A DNA stretch of 64,000 bases from CATQHB01 sp965262595 (GTDB lineage: Bacteria > Chloroflexota > Dehalococcoidia > Lucifugimonadales > UBA3495), in contig OZ253548.1 in the NCBI GenBank assembly GCA_965262595.1, positions 2,914,001 to 2,978,000 on the forward strand. The letters are read 5' to 3'. The translations under genes were made by a program, and so were the position numbers. The notes beneath the pieces were generated by a model. The model saw only the letters and a list, made by a program, of their open reading frames with translations. It had not been told where the DNA came from and did no database searches. This document shows, piece by piece, positions 1 through 9,052 of the stretch. Every line of letters begins with the position of its first letter. Positions within the stretch are counted from its first letter, which is position 1.

Positions 1-63
1 AAAAAGTTCCAACGTAAGAAGTCCGAACAGGAAGAGGTCCGAACAGGAGGTAATGAATGGTAA
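1..63 (+). CDS. possible 3' end of an upstream gene
   Basis: Frame 1 is open from the window edge to a TAA at 61-63, overlapping the coaD start by 7 bp. The 20 residues are basic and hydrophilic. A short direct repeat (GTCCGAACAGGA, twice) lies in it. A translationally coupled gene upstream of coaD is common (often rsmD), but too little is visible to identify it, and the open frame may be chance. Confidence 0.25.
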   Translation, partial: KKFQRKKSEQEEVRTGGNEW

Positions 64-545
64 CCGCGCTCTACCCGGGGAGTTTCGACCCGGTAACCTT
101 GGGTCATGTGGATGTGACAACCCGGGCGGCGGCCCTTTTCGACAAAATAATTGTTGCGGTATATGCCACGCCCTCCAAGAACCTCCTCTTTTCTACGGAA
201 GAACGGTTTGAGCTGATCAGCCACGCCACCCGGGACTTGCCCAACGTGGAAGTGCGCCGGTTCGAAGGGTTGGTAGTCCGTTTTGCCCAGGAGGTTGACG
301 CAGCGGTTATTGTGCGGGGGCTGAGAAGCGGGTCGGACTTTGAGTATGAATACGAGATGGCCTTCATGAACCGGAAATTAGCTCCGGACGTGGACATGGT
401 CTCGTTCATGACCTCCCAGGACCATATGTTTGTCAGTTCCAGCCTGTTGAAGGAAGTGGCCCGTCTCGGCGGCAATATTGCGGAAATGGTGCCGCCCCGG
501 GTCGCCGACGCAGTCTATGCTAAATTTGGAATCCCGGCCCCGTAA
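57..545 (+). CDS. coaD: phosphopantetheine adenylyltransferase
   Basis: CoaD transfers AMP from ATP to 4'-phosphopantetheine, giving dephospho-CoA, the penultimate cytosolic step of CoA synthesis. The 162 residues match the usual ~160. The nucleotidyltransferase signature is at the N-terminus (GSFDP at 8-12, then T14-x-G16-H17). The family's C-terminal motif appears as VSSSLLKEVA, followed by the usual GG-NI-E-MVP tail. The ATG at 57 follows a GGAGG at 46-50. The next gene starts 36 bp downstream, and a hairpin at 1158-1180 probably ends the shared transcript. Identification is secure. Confidence 0.97.
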   Translation: MVTALYPGSFDPVTLGHVDVTTRAAALFDKIIVAVYATPSKNLLFSTEERFELISHATRDLPNVEVRRFEGLVVRFAQEVDAAVIVRGLRSGSDFEYEYEMAFMNRKLAPDVDMVSFMTSQDHMFVSSSLLKEVARLGGNIAEMVPPRVADAVYAKFGIPAP

Positions 546-581
546 ATCAGGGAAGCCGGAGAAAGGGGGACATCTTACATT

Positions 582-1097
582 ATGGATATTATCAACGTGA
601 TCGATAGATTGGAGAGCTTGATTGACAACAGCAAGGTGATGCCCATTACCGGCAGCCTGCTGATGGACAAGAACAAGCTGGTTGAGTTGGTGGACCAGCT
701 CCGGCTGGGGATTCCCCAGGAGGTCAAGGCCGCCGAAGAGATGCTGTCCCAGAAGGACCAAATTATGAATAACGCCCTGGCCGACGCCCGCCGCGCCAAG
801 GCCAAGGCCGAGGATGAGTTCAACGAAAAGCTGACCCAGTCGGAACACCAGCGTCGGGCCGTTGAAGTTCTGCGCGATGCCGAGGAGCGGGCCGGTCGTA
901 TCCTGCGGCAAGCCAAAGAAGAAGCCCGTACCCGCTGCACCGAAGCCGACGCCTATGCCTTGCGCAGCCTCCGATCTCTGGAGCGAGAGTTAAGCGGCAT
1001 CAGCGGCTCGGTCAGAAAAGGTATTGACCTGCTGGCCGGCAGTACTCTGGCCGGTGTTGCCATGAGCAACGGCAATGGTTACCACGACGAAGAATAG
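582..1097 (+). CDS. coiled-coil protein, ATP synthase B/DivIVA-like
   Basis: The 171-residue protein has no membrane segment or signal peptide. Residues ~45-140 are rich in Glu, Lys, Arg and Ala with heptad-like spacing (ADARRAKAKAEDEF, RRAVEVLRDAEERAGRILRQ), predicting a long coiled coil. The tail is a short acidic, glycine-rich stretch. Such proteins are usually annotated as ATPase or ATP synthase B-like and often follow coaD in Chloroflexota; that neighbour association is from memory. A DivIVA-like or scaffold role is possible but unproven. GGGGG lies upstream of the ATG, and the gene is probably cotranscribed with coaD. Confidence 0.8.
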   Translation: MDIINVIDRLESLIDNSKVMPITGSLLMDKNKLVELVDQLRLGIPQEVKAAEEMLSQKDQIMNNALADARRAKAKAEDEFNEKLTQSEHQRRAVEVLRDAEERAGRILRQAKEEARTRCTEADAYALRSLRSLERELSGISGSVRKGIDLLAGSTLAGVAMSNGNGYHDEE

Positions 1098-1157
1098 GAG
1101 CAATGTCGGGGTAATATTTTTACTTTAGTTAGTAGCTAAATAAAGTGGATAATCGCA

Positions 1158-1180
1158 GGGGCAGGCTTCAAACCTGCCCC
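1158..1180 (+). terminator. rho-independent terminator after the coaD operon
   Basis: An 8-bp perfect stem (GGGGCAGG / CCTGCCCC) with a 7-nt loop is followed a few bases later by TCTTTT. It lies 60 bp after the coiled-coil gene and before the convergent deacetylase gene. Confidence 0.6.
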
Positions 1181-1271
1181 CTGGTCTTTTCGTTCTCTTA
1201 CTCGTGGAGTCCCCGTTTTGCTTCCTCGTTTAAGGCCGCCGATTGCCGACCGGGGTTCACCGCCCGAGGCA

Positions 1272-1309
1272 CACCGACGGCTCAGCGCACCGACGGCTCA
1301 GCGCACCGA
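1272..1309. repeat. 16-bp tandem repeat, 2.4 copies
   Basis: The unit CACCGACGGCTCAGCG is repeated with no change. It overlaps the stop codon of the deacetylase gene (1298-1300), so expansion could have altered that C-terminus. Confidence 0.8.
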
Positions 1310-2161
1310 GTTGTACCAGTCCAAAATCTCGCTGCCGGTCATAAAGATCACTCCTTCGAATCGGCTGATATAGTCGAAAATCATTTCGTAGTACTTTATA
1401 CGGTGGGCGGCGCCGGTGATGTAGGGATGGGTGGAGATGCAAAGCACCCGGGCGCTTTCCTCCCCCTCGGCATACAGGGTATCGAACTGGTCTTTGGCCC
1501 GATCGAACAGCTCCGGCGAGCGGTGGTGCTGGATCAGGTAAATGGGTATGTCGTTAAGCTCGACGGTGTAAGGCACCGATACCAGGCTCCCGCTCTTGAC
1601 CTTCATTGGGTAGGGTTGGTCGTCGTTGCACCAGTCGCAAACGTACTCAATGCCTTCCTCGGCCAGAATATCCGGTGTGTCAAAAGTTTCGGCCAGTCCC
1701 GGCCCCATCCAGCCCCGGGGCGCCGTCCCGCTGAAGTCGCGGATGGTGTCGATAGTGCGGCGGATCGCCTCCCGCTCATCCGGCTCTTTGTTGATGACCC
1801 GCTGAATGTAGCTATGGCCCATCAACTCCCAGCCCGAATCCAGGCTTTCCTGCACCAGTTGCGGGTAGCTGAGGCACACCGAGGCGTTCAGGCTTACCGT
1901 AGCCCGGATACTGCGCCGGTCCAGGGCCCGCTTCATCCGCCAAAAGCCTACCCGCAATCCGTAGTCGAACCAGGAATAGTTAGGAATGTCGGGAATCACC
2001 TCGACTCCCTGGGGCGTCGGTAAGACGGTGCGGGCCATCGGCTCGTTGATGTCCCATTCTTCTACGTTGATTACCACCCATACCGCCACGCGGGCATTGC
2101 CGGGCAGCTTCAACGGTGGTCGGTGAAAAATCGGCGAATAATCGGCGCGGGGATTCGGCAT
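1298..2161 (-). CDS. NodB/PuuE-type polysaccharide deacetylase-fold hydrolase
   Basis: The 287-residue protein belongs to the carbohydrate esterase 4 / PuuE-allantoinase group of metal-dependent C-N hydrolases. The first motif is degenerate (VVINVEEWD, as in PuuE-like members, in place of TFDDG). A metal-ligand His lies in ELMGHSYIQ, although the second His of the usual HxxxxH is absent. Late motifs include GWMGPG and CISTHPYITGA. There is no signal peptide, so a cytosolic role on small amides is likelier than on cell wall. The ATG follows GGGAGGAGTC. The exact substrate cannot be told. Confidence 0.8.
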   Translation of the reverse strand: MPNPRADYSPIFHRPPLKLPGNARVAVWVVINVEEWDINEPMARTVLPTPQGVEVIPDIPNYSWFDYGLRVGFWRMKRALDRRSIRATVSLNASVCLSYPQLVQESLDSGWELMGHSYIQRVINKEPDEREAIRRTIDTIRDFSGTAPRGWMGPGLAETFDTPDILAEEGIEYVCDWCNDDQPYPMKVKSGSLVSVPYTVELNDIPIYLIQHHRSPELFDRAKDQFDTLYAEGEESARVLCISTHPYITGAAHRIKYYEMIFDYISRFEGVIFMTGSEILDWYNSVR

Positions 2162-2230
2162 GACTCCTCCCGGTTCCAGGGTTCCCAGATTTCCAGGGTT
2201 TTACGATTCTGCGGTTCTATTGTTCTTCAG

Positions 2231-2382
2231 GGAACCTCTGAATAAGTCCGTAACTTGGGTGTTTATCCCTACTCGTCGTTCCTGCGAAGGCAGGAACCTC
2301 GGTCCACAAAGTTTTAGATTCCTGCCTTCGCAGGAACGACGGGGTGAAGGCGCCGGCGTTTAATGACTTATTCAGAGTATCC
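2231..2382 (+). repeat. MITE-like element, copy 1 (full length)
   Basis: The 152-bp element has 18-bp imperfect terminal inverted repeats (GGAACCTCTGAATAAGTC left, complement of GGATACTCTGAATAAGTC right, 16/18 matching). The middle holds two internal inverted arms built on CGTCGTTCCTGCGAAGGCAG. Flanks are TCAG and TTAG, close to a 4-bp YTAR target duplication. It encodes no transposase. Confidence 0.85.
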
Positions 2383-2492
2383 TTAGTTTTACATTTCTGT
2401 AGTACTGCGGCTCCGACTGCCGGGACTCCAACCGGGCTAATTGGCCCTGGCTTAACTTCCAATACCAGGTTTCAGACTCCAGGGTTACGGGT

Positions 2493-2912
2493 TTACAGCC
2501 CCATGGTCTGAACGCCCAGCCGAGCCAGGTCCTCGTCCTCTTGAGAACTGAGGCCGCTAACCCCGATAGCGCCCAGTACGGCGCCGCTGCCAGGGTGGAG
2601 CGCCACCACCGCGCCCTGGGCCGAAACCAGGTTGGGATTGCCGAAATCGGCGACGGTGCGGCCCTGGCTTTGCAGCCGCTCGGCATAGGCTGCCGAGTCC
2701 TGGCCGGACATGGCCGAGGTATAAGCCTTGCGGGTGGCGAAGGCCTGGGGATTGGCCCGGCAGCCGTCCATCCGGGCGTAGCTGAGCAGGTTTCCGCCGT
2801 CGTCAACGATAGCGATGGCTACCGGACGGTTCGGTTCCTGGGTTGCCTTATCCAGCATAGCGTCCATCGCCTTGCGAGTTTGTTCCAGACTTAGCATCGA
2901 TTTGTCATACAT
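2493..2912 (-). CDS. GlcG/HbpS family (DUF336) heme-binding-like protein
   Basis: This 139-residue single-domain protein matches the GlcG/HbpS family, whose members bind heme or small cofactors and often sit beside oxidoreductases. Visible family features are the N-terminal SLEQTRKAMDAMLDKA helix, the PVAIAIVDDGGNLLSYARMDG strand region, the TRKAYTSAM segment, and a C-terminal GAVLGAIGVSG. The start at 2912 is preferred over an upstream in-frame ATG at 2990 because GGGAG lies 7 bp before it and the upstream residues are not family-like. Biochemical role unknown. Confidence 0.85.
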   Translation of the reverse strand: MYDKSMLSLEQTRKAMDAMLDKATQEPNRPVAIAIVDDGGNLLSYARMDGCRANPQAFATRKAYTSAMSGQDSAAYAERLQSQGRTVADFGNPNLVSAQGAVVALHPGSGAVLGAIGVSGLSSQEDEDLARLGVQTMGL

Positions 2913-3218
2913 AGCGTCACTCCCGTTTGCAAGTTTGGGTAATTCTACACGGGGCGCCCAGAGGTGGCAACCGGGGCCGGATTGACGCATAATGGCGGCG
3001 GCGCATTCATGACTCGGACTGTTTCAATATCTATATTTAAGGGCCGATTTATGGGCCGACTGCCGGTTTGCGGCTCTCTCAAGGACAGTCAAGCCCGGCC
3101 TGCCGAGGAGCCATATTTCCGGGAACAATTTGCCTCTGCCCTCCGTCATTACAAGAGTAGCGGTCAAAAGCGTTTTACTATTCGGTCAGGCCGTATTAAA
3201 AGACGGAGGTACGTAGTG

Positions 3219-4862
3219 ATGATTTCTGGTCGGAAAGCTATATTTATGTTGGGTGTTCTGTTGCTGGCAGTTGCGCTGTTGGCCTGTGGCGCCAGTGCGC
3301 CGGAGGCACAGATGGCGACGTCGGCGGCACCGGCGGCAACGATGGCGTCGGCGGCAACGATGGCGCCGGCGGCAGCTCAAGCTATGAGCGAGATTGAGGT
3401 TATTGGAGAAATCGAGTCAGAGCCGGCCGCAGCCGCTCCGGAACCTGATGCCTCTGCTGCGGGCGGAGACGGCACGGCGCAAAGCGTACAGGTATCCTTT
3501 GAGCAGGTGGCCCGGGCGGCGCAGAACCGTATAATCGTCCGCACCGTTACTATGTCGCTGGTTGTTGCCGGCGTTGCCGAGTCGGTTGACCGGATCGCCG
3601 CGGTAGCCGTTAACTTTGACGGTTGGGTGGTCAGTACCGACCGCAGCACCGGCCATGAAGCCTTCGTGGCGATTCGGGTGCCGGCGCAAGTTCTGGACGA
3701 CGTTATCCTGCAACTGCGCGGGTTAGCCACTGAGGTGGAGTACGAGACCTCCAACAGCCAGGACGTTACCGACGAGTACGTTGACATCGAGTCCCGCCTC
3801 AGAAGCATGGAGGCTACCGAGCAGTCTCTTCTGGAATTGCTGGGCCGGGCGGGTTCGGTTAAGGATACGCTGGAAGTCCAACAATCCCTGGCCGAGCTTC
3901 AGCAGGAAATAGAGGCGATGAAGGGGCGAATACGTTTCCTCCAGGAGACATCGGCCTTTTCCCTGATAAACGTCAATCTGAAACTGGCGCCGGCAGCTAT
4001 CCGGGTGGATGCCGGCCCCAATCAGACCTTCAGCGTGGGCCAGGTTGCCCGGTTTCGGGCCAGCTTTACGCCGCCGCCGGGACTGGATGACTTTGCCTTT
4101 ACCTGGGACTTTGGCGACGGGACGGGGCCGGTCACCGGCTCCGTTACCGCGCCCCGACCCGAAGGCGACAGCAGGGTCACCGCCACGGTGAACCATGTAT
4201 ATGAAGATGACCTGGACTCACCCTTTATCGTCCAGTTGGCGGTGACCGGCCGGGGCGATACCCTCTGGGCGGAAGGGGACGATACGTTAATCGCAACCGT
4301 TACCAAGATTCCTACGATTGAAGTATTTACCCGGGAGTTTGGGGCGGTTGAAGAAGGTCAGGAAGCGGAATACATTGGTTCCTTTACCAGGCCCGAGAGT
4401 CTGTGGGACTTACAGTACCGCTGGGACTTCGGGGACGGCTCGCCGGTCGTTACCGGCGTTCCCGAAGCTGGCGCCACCCGTGCGGCGATTAATCACGTCT
4501 TCAGCGACTATCGTTCCCGGCCCTATGACGTTACCCTTACCGTGACTGCCCAGAGCGAGGCGGGTGAGGTCGTAGGGTCCAGTTCTTCCACCGTGCGGGT
4601 AACCGAGTCCAGGGGTCTGATAATCGGCGGTTGGAGCGCCGGGGCTACCGGAAAGACCGCAATACGCACCCTGTCCGTTGTAATGCAGGGCTTGGGGACG
4701 TTGCTCATCTGGCTGGCAATTTTCAGTCCGGTGTGGTTAATCGGAGGCGGAATCGTTTACCTGATAGTTCGGCTGCGGCGCCGCTTGAGGCAAAGGAATC
4801 CGGTTAATGAAGATCCCTTCCAGGAGAGACCGCAGGACACTACTACGCCGGAGACTACTTAG
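3219..4862 (+). CDS. DUF4349 lipoprotein with two PKD domains
   Basis: The start at ATG 3219 (or GTG 3216) follows GGAGG; the longer open frame from 2964 is not used. The 547-residue protein begins with a lipoprotein signal: basic residues, a hydrophobic run, and lipobox L20-L21-A22-C23. An Ala/Thr/Met-rich linker (26-90) follows. DUF4349 covers ~103-255, with coiled coil near 195-240. Two PKD domains follow, each with a WDFGDG motif (first at 296-301). One transmembrane helix near the C-terminus precedes a basic RLRRRLRQR and an acidic tail. It is probably a surface protein anchored at both ends; such proteins are often adhesive or envelope-sensing, though no function is proven. Confidence 0.88.
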   Translation: MISGRKAIFMLGVLLLAVALLACGASAPEAQMATSAAPAATMASAATMAPAAAQAMSEIEVIGEIESEPAAAAPEPDASAAGGDGTAQSVQVSFEQVARAAQNRIIVRTVTMSLVVAGVAESVDRIAAVAVNFDGWVVSTDRSTGHEAFVAIRVPAQVLDDVILQLRGLATEVEYETSNSQDVTDEYVDIESRLRSMEATEQSLLELLGRAGSVKDTLEVQQSLAELQQEIEAMKGRIRFLQETSAFSLINVNLKLAPAAIRVDAGPNQTFSVGQVARFRASFTPPPGLDDFAFTWDFGDGTGPVTGSVTAPRPEGDSRVTATVNHVYEDDLDSPFIVQLAVTGRGDTLWAEGDDTLIATVTKIPTIEVFTREFGAVEEGQEAEYIGSFTRPESLWDLQYRWDFGDGSPVVTGVPEAGATRAAINHVFSDYRSRPYDVTLTVTAQSEAGEVVGSSSSTVRVTESRGLIIGGWSAGATGKTAIRTLSVVMQGLGTLLIWLAIFSPVWLIGGGIVYLIVRLRRRLRQRNPVNEDPFQERPQDTTTPETT

Positions 4863-5041
4863 GGAAGGGCACGGGATCGCCCTTGGCTGGCAACAAGGGT
4901 GTACCCGGATAACCGGTCTGGTTTTTTACCGGAACGCCGGGCCATGGGGTCGGTATATCCAACGTATGCCTTAGAGCTATCAGCTAATACTATTTGACCG
5001 CCTCCGGCTCGCAAAGGCCGTCAGGCATAAAGGAGTAAATC

Positions 5042-5995
5042 ATGGAAACTATCGGTTTTATTGGCCTGGGCAACATGGGCGGCGGAATGTCTCTCAACAT
5101 CCAGCGGGCCGGCTATCCCCTGGTTGTTTATGACCTTCGCGAGGAGGTAACTTTACCGCTGCTGGAGGGCGGCGCCCGGCTGGCTAATTCTCCGGCAGAG
5201 GTCGCCAGTCTAAGCGATATTACCTTTACTTCCCTCCCCGGCCCCAGACAGGTGGAATCGGTGGCGTTGGGGGCTGACGGTGTGCTGGAGGGCATCCGCC
5301 CCGGCAGCGTCTATGTTGACTTGTCGTCCAGCCGCCCTACGCTCATCCGCGAAATTGAACCCCAATTCCGTAGCAAGGGCGCCTACGTTTTGGACGCTCC
5401 GGTAAGCGGCGGCAAGACCGGCGCCAACAGCGGGAACCTGGCGGTAATGGTCGGCGGCGATCGGGAAATTTACGAGCGCATCAAGCCGGTACTGGACTCC
5501 TTCGGGAATAACGTCTTTTATGCCGGAGAGATTGGCGCCGGTTCCATCTGCAAGCTGGTACATAACATGGTCGGACACAGCGTCCGCCAAGCCATCGCTG
5601 AGGGGTTGACCCTGGGCGTCAAGGCCGGCGTGGAGCCGGAGGCCCTGTGGGAGGGTATGCGCCGTGGTTCCCTGGGCCGGATGCGCATTTTGCACGAAGG
5701 GCTGGTGCGTACCATGTTCCGCGGCGAGTTTGAACCGGCCAGCTTTGCCCTGGAACTGGCCCACAAAGACATCTCCCTGGCTACCGAACTGGCCCGGGAA
5801 TATAGTGTACCGATGCCGATGGCTACCCTGGCCGAGCAGGTGGCAATACAGGCAATCAACCGGGGCTGGAAAGACCGGGACAGCAGCGTAACCGTGCTGC
5901 TTCAGGAAGAGCAATCGGGAGTCGAAGTGCGCGCTCCCCACATTGACCCGGTCAAGTCGGCCCGGTTCATTTCCACCCATCCCGACGAGGAGTAG
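5042..5995 (+). CDS. beta-hydroxyacid dehydrogenase (3-HIBADH family)
   Basis: The 317-residue NAD(P)-dependent dehydrogenase opens with a Rossmann motif GFIGLGNMG at 5-13. The substrate motif DAPVSGGKTGA and the catalytic-lysine region GAGSICKLVHNM follow, in the order seen in 3-hydroxyisobutyrate and tartronate semialdehyde dehydrogenases. Family members oxidise small 2- or 3-hydroxy acids to aldehydes in the cytosol. AAAGGAG precedes the ATG. A second family member is at 8105-8998. The precise substrate is not readable from sequence. Confidence 0.92.
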   Translation: METIGFIGLGNMGGGMSLNIQRAGYPLVVYDLREEVTLPLLEGGARLANSPAEVASLSDITFTSLPGPRQVESVALGADGVLEGIRPGSVYVDLSSSRPTLIREIEPQFRSKGAYVLDAPVSGGKTGANSGNLAVMVGGDREIYERIKPVLDSFGNNVFYAGEIGAGSICKLVHNMVGHSVRQAIAEGLTLGVKAGVEPEALWEGMRRGSLGRMRILHEGLVRTMFRGEFEPASFALELAHKDISLATELAREYSVPMPMATLAEQVAIQAINRGWKDRDSSVTVLLQEEQSGVEVRAPHIDPVKSARFISTHPDEE

Positions 5996-6097
5996 GCTGA
6001 CAACCCGGACTAGCGAAGAACCGGATGCCCGGATTCCAACAATTGGACGAGCTTTGAGTATGGATCCCGGGCTTCCAAACAATTCCGAGGAGATTCA

Positions 6098-7006
6098 TTG
6101 AGCCTGCTTTACCTTTGGGTGGCCCTGTCCAGCGCCAGCATCCTGGGGTTTGTCACCGTCCTGGACAAGCGATTAGCTTCCTACAATATGCCCAGCCTCC
6201 CCTCTTTTTACGCCGGCGTATCCATCTCGCTGTTGGCGTACGGCACTATCGCCCTCGCCGTAACCGGCATTCCCTCCGACGTGTCGATTAGGGCACTGGC
6301 TTACGGGGCCGTTTCGGGCCTGTGCTGGGGCGGCGCGCTGGCAATGATGTTCTGGGGTTACAAGCTGGAGGAGGTCTCCCGCTGCTCAGCCATCATTCAC
6401 ACCTTCCCGGTGTTCGTGGCCGTGATGGGTGTGGTATTCCTGGGGGAAACCCTTTCGGTGGGCCAATGGGTGGGCATCTTCACGGTAGTCGCCGGGGCTT
6501 TCCTAATTTCCATCTGGGGATCCCAGGGCGGGATTCGAATACGTTTCAATCGGGCCTTGCCCATTCTCCTGGGGGCCAGCGTCCTGACCGCCCTGGGTCT
6601 GGTTCTGGGCAAGCAGGCGCTGGTAGAATTGCCGGTGTGGCTGGTATTCTCGATGCGCAATTACGGCATGGCCGCCGTCTTTCTGACATTGTGGAGGCCA
6701 GGCGCCTGGGGTGAGTTGTTTAGGTCGATGCGGGACTGGCGCACGGCATTATTGCTGATCCTGGCTGAGTTTGTGTTAGCTCCCTTTGCGGTATGGTTGA
6801 ACGTGGCAGCCATAAGCCTGGGGCCGGTGTCGCTGGTTTCCACCGCAACCGCCACCCGCCCCCTCCATGTTTTCTTTTATAGTACGCTGCTGAGCACCCG
6901 GGCCATTCACCTATTGGATGAACCGCTGGAAATGAGGACTTTGGCAGTCAAGTTGGTGGCGGTCGGGATGGTGTTGGGGGGTATAGTAGCGTTGACCCTG
7001 CTGTAG
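6098..7006 (+). CDS. EamA/DMT-superfamily transporter
   Basis: The 302-residue protein has about ten hydrophobic segments, split into two five-helix halves, as in drug/metabolite transporters. Each half carries an EamA-like pattern: VFLGETLSVGQWVGIFTVVAGAFL in the first and a matching C-terminal LDEPLEMRTLAVKLVAVGMVLGG. The start is TTG, with GAGGAG 5 bp upstream; no better ATG exists. Two ~25-bp imperfect direct repeats (6023-6047 and 6062-6088) lie just before it. Substrate unknown; metabolite export is the usual role. Confidence 0.88.
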   Translation: MSLLYLWVALSSASILGFVTVLDKRLASYNMPSLPSFYAGVSISLLAYGTIALAVTGIPSDVSIRALAYGAVSGLCWGGALAMMFWGYKLEEVSRCSAIIHTFPVFVAVMGVVFLGETLSVGQWVGIFTVVAGAFLISIWGSQGGIRIRFNRALPILLGASVLTALGLVLGKQALVELPVWLVFSMRNYGMAAVFLTLWRPGAWGELFRSMRDWRTALLLILAEFVLAPFAVWLNVAAISLGPVSLVSTATATRPLHVFFYSTLLSTRAIHLLDEPLEMRTLAVKLVAVGMVLGGIVALTLL

Positions 7007-7160
7007 CGGTCCGTCGCTGAAGTTGGCCAGGAGTCCGGACATCGCGCCCCGGGTAGTCGCCCATGACCATGAACTCCGTCCGTCCGTTGTTCCTGGTTCA
7101 ACCGGAACAATGGATAGAAGGAGTCTGCCAATCCTGAAGCGACAGCCCGGGCATTTTGTT

Positions 7161-7979
7161 TTACTGCAAATGCGGAAACATCGCCAACGGCGTGGCGGCC
7201 AGCAGCCCGGCGTCGATGGGCAGGGTTATGCCGCTAATCCAGCGGGACTCGTCGCTGGCCAGAAACACGTTGGCCCAGGCAATATCCCAGGCGCTGCCCT
7301 CGGTGCCCAGCGGCCCGGCTCGCCGCCGCAAATCCCGCATCTCCTCGGACATACGCCCGGCCACCATCGGCGTGTAGAGGTGACCCGGCGCCAGGCAGTT
7401 CACCCGCACGTTGTCCCGGCCCAGGTGTACCGCCATGGAAGCAGTCATACCGATTACGCCGCTCTTGGAGGCGGCGTAGGGAATACTGGCGGCGCCGCTG
7501 CCAGCGCGCAGGCCAACGATGGACGAAACATTGATGATGGAGCCGCCCCCCGATTCAACCATCTTGGGAACGACATATTTGGTGGTCAGCATCATACTCT
7601 TCAGGTTCACGTCCAGCACCCGGTCCCAGACCTCCTCCTCCACGCTGGTCGGGGAACCGGGGCCGCTGATTCCCACGTTGTTGAAGAGGACGTGCAGCGC
7701 GCCGTAGCGCTCCACGGCGGCGTCGGCCATGGCCTGACAATCGGCGGCGACGGTAACGTCGGCTTGAAACACCGACGCCGTACCGCCCTCATCCACTATC
7801 TCGGCCAGAGTCTCCTCGGCGGCGGCGACCTCCCGGTCCACCAGCAACACCCTGGCCCCTTCCCTGGCAAAGAGAATTGAAGTAGCCTTGCCGGTACCGA
7901 CGCCCGGCCCGCTGGAGCCGGCCCCGGTAACAATGGCAACCTTTCCTTCCAGTCTTAGCCGTCCCGGCGGTAGTTGCAT
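7161..7979 (-). CDS. short-chain dehydrogenase/reductase (SDR)
   Basis: The 272-residue classical SDR has the cofactor motif TGAGSSGPGVGTG near 18-30, NNVGISG as the NAG-like motif, catalytic Ser in INVSSIVGL, and YAASK as the YxxxK pair. An acidic residue after the second strand (VDRE) favours NAD over NADP. The C-terminal SGITLPIDAG is typical. It probably interconverts an alcohol and a ketone in the cytosol; substrate unknown. The gene is minus-strand, upstream of the dehydrogenase at 8105, which lies 125 bp away. Confidence 0.93.
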   Translation of the reverse strand: MQLPPGRLRLEGKVAIVTGAGSSGPGVGTGKATSILFAREGARVLLVDREVAAAEETLAEIVDEGGTASVFQADVTVAADCQAMADAAVERYGALHVLFNNVGISGPGSPTSVEEEVWDRVLDVNLKSMMLTTKYVVPKMVESGGGSIINVSSIVGLRAGSGAASIPYAASKSGVIGMTASMAVHLGRDNVRVNCLAPGHLYTPMVAGRMSEEMRDLRRRAGPLGTEGSAWDIAWANVFLASDESRWISGITLPIDAGLLAATPLAMFPHLQ

Positions 7980-8104
7980 GGCGTGGCCCCCTTGTCTGAT
8001 TTATTTATATGGATGGACGGATACACAGGATTTTGGCTCCTCGTTATCCGGTATATCCGGTCCATTCATGTTTGATTCGTACCTGCCTGGATCGGGCAAG
8101 GGCG

Positions 8105-8998
8105 CTACTCCGGCAGCCGCAGCTGCACCCCGGCCTTCTCTTCCTGGAGCTTGGACACCGCGTCCGAGTCCTCGGGTCCCCAACCCCGGAACATTGCCTC
8201 TACGTGCCGTTGGTCAACCAGGTTGGACAGGTCCATGGGGATGCCGTACTCCCGGCCCAGGTCGGTGCCCAGGCGCACGTCCTTGGCGGCCAGGGCGGTG
8301 GCAAAGCCCGGCTCAAAATTGCCCTTGAACAGGTAGCGGGGGAACTTTTCGACCAGCCGCCGGTTGCCGCCGGAGCTGTTGGCAATCACGTCGGCCAGCA
8401 CCGCCAAATCCACGCCGGCCTTCACCCCCAGAGTCAGTACCTCGGTCATCAGCACCCCGATGCCCATGCTCAGCGTATTGTTGCAAATCTTGCAGACCAT
8501 TCCGTTGCCGATGGGGCCGCAATAGACCACGTGGCTGCCGATGGCGTCCAGGGTGGGCTTCATCCGGTTGAATATCGCCTCGTCTCCGCCGACCATCACT
8601 GCCAGCGTGGCCGCCGCCGCTCCGTAAACGCCGCCGCTGACCGGCGCGTCCAGCACATTCACGCCCTGCTCGGCGCAGGTGTCATGGATGCGGCGGATCG
8701 AGGTTGGGGAGTTGGTGGACAGGTCCATATAGACATTGCCGGCAGTGGCCCCTTCCATGATGCCGTTTTCGCCCAGCACCACTGCCTCAACATCCCGCGG
8801 CACGGGAAGGGAGGTCAGCACCAGATCGCTGCCGAGGACACATTCCCGGGGGGTGTCGGCCCACTCGGCGCCCATCTCCAGCAAATTAGTGGCCGCTTCC
8901 CGCCGCAGGTCATGGACGGTAAGTTGGTGGCCCGCCTTAATCAGATTGCCGGCCATTGGGTTCCCCATATTGCCAAGACCAATAAATCCTACTTTCAT
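8105..8998 (-). CDS. beta-hydroxyacid dehydrogenase (3-HIBADH family), second copy
   Basis: The 297-residue paralogue of the protein at 5042-5995 shares GFIGLGNMG at the N-terminus, DAPVSGGVYGAAAATLAVMVGG, and a catalytic Lys in GNGMVCKICNN. The start at 8998 is preferred over 9049, since AAAGGAG lies 8 bp upstream and the extra residues of the longer frame come from a 9-bp tandem repeat. The two copies differ widely, so they probably use different hydroxyacids. It is followed by the SDR on the same strand, which suggests a small alcohol/acid oxidation unit. Confidence 0.92.
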   Translation of the reverse strand: MKVGFIGLGNMGNPMAGNLIKAGHQLTVHDLRREAATNLLEMGAEWADTPRECVLGSDLVLTSLPVPRDVEAVVLGENGIMEGATAGNVYMDLSTNSPTSIRRIHDTCAEQGVNVLDAPVSGGVYGAAAATLAVMVGGDEAIFNRMKPTLDAIGSHVVYCGPIGNGMVCKICNNTLSMGIGVLMTEVLTLGVKAGVDLAVLADVIANSSGGNRRLVEKFPRYLFKGNFEPGFATALAAKDVRLGTDLGREYGIPMDLSNLVDQRHVEAMFRGWGPEDSDAVSKLQEEKAGVQLRLPE

Positions 8999-9022
8999 CG
9001 GTGTTGCTCCTTTGTGTAGTGC

Positions 9023-9052
9023 GGGTAGCAAGGGTAGCAAGGGTAGCAAGGG
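9023..9052. repeat. 9-bp tandem repeat, 3.3 copies
   Basis: GGGTAGCAA is repeated in the 5' region of the dehydrogenase gene, between its ribosome site and the aprA stop. Confidence 0.8.

Noticed and set aside
1145..2023. Long open frame opposite the deacetylase gene
   Set aside because: It is antisense to a gene with clear family motifs and has no recognisable domain.
2160..2462. Short open frames over the MITE copies (also near 39490-39729 and 41848-42033)
   Set aside because: They translate the paired arms of the repeat (QERRGEGAGV-type ends recur at each copy) and carry no ribosome site.
5210..6082. Long minus-strand open frame over the hydroxyacid dehydrogenase
   Set aside because: Shadow of a GC-rich gene on the other strand; low-complexity composition.
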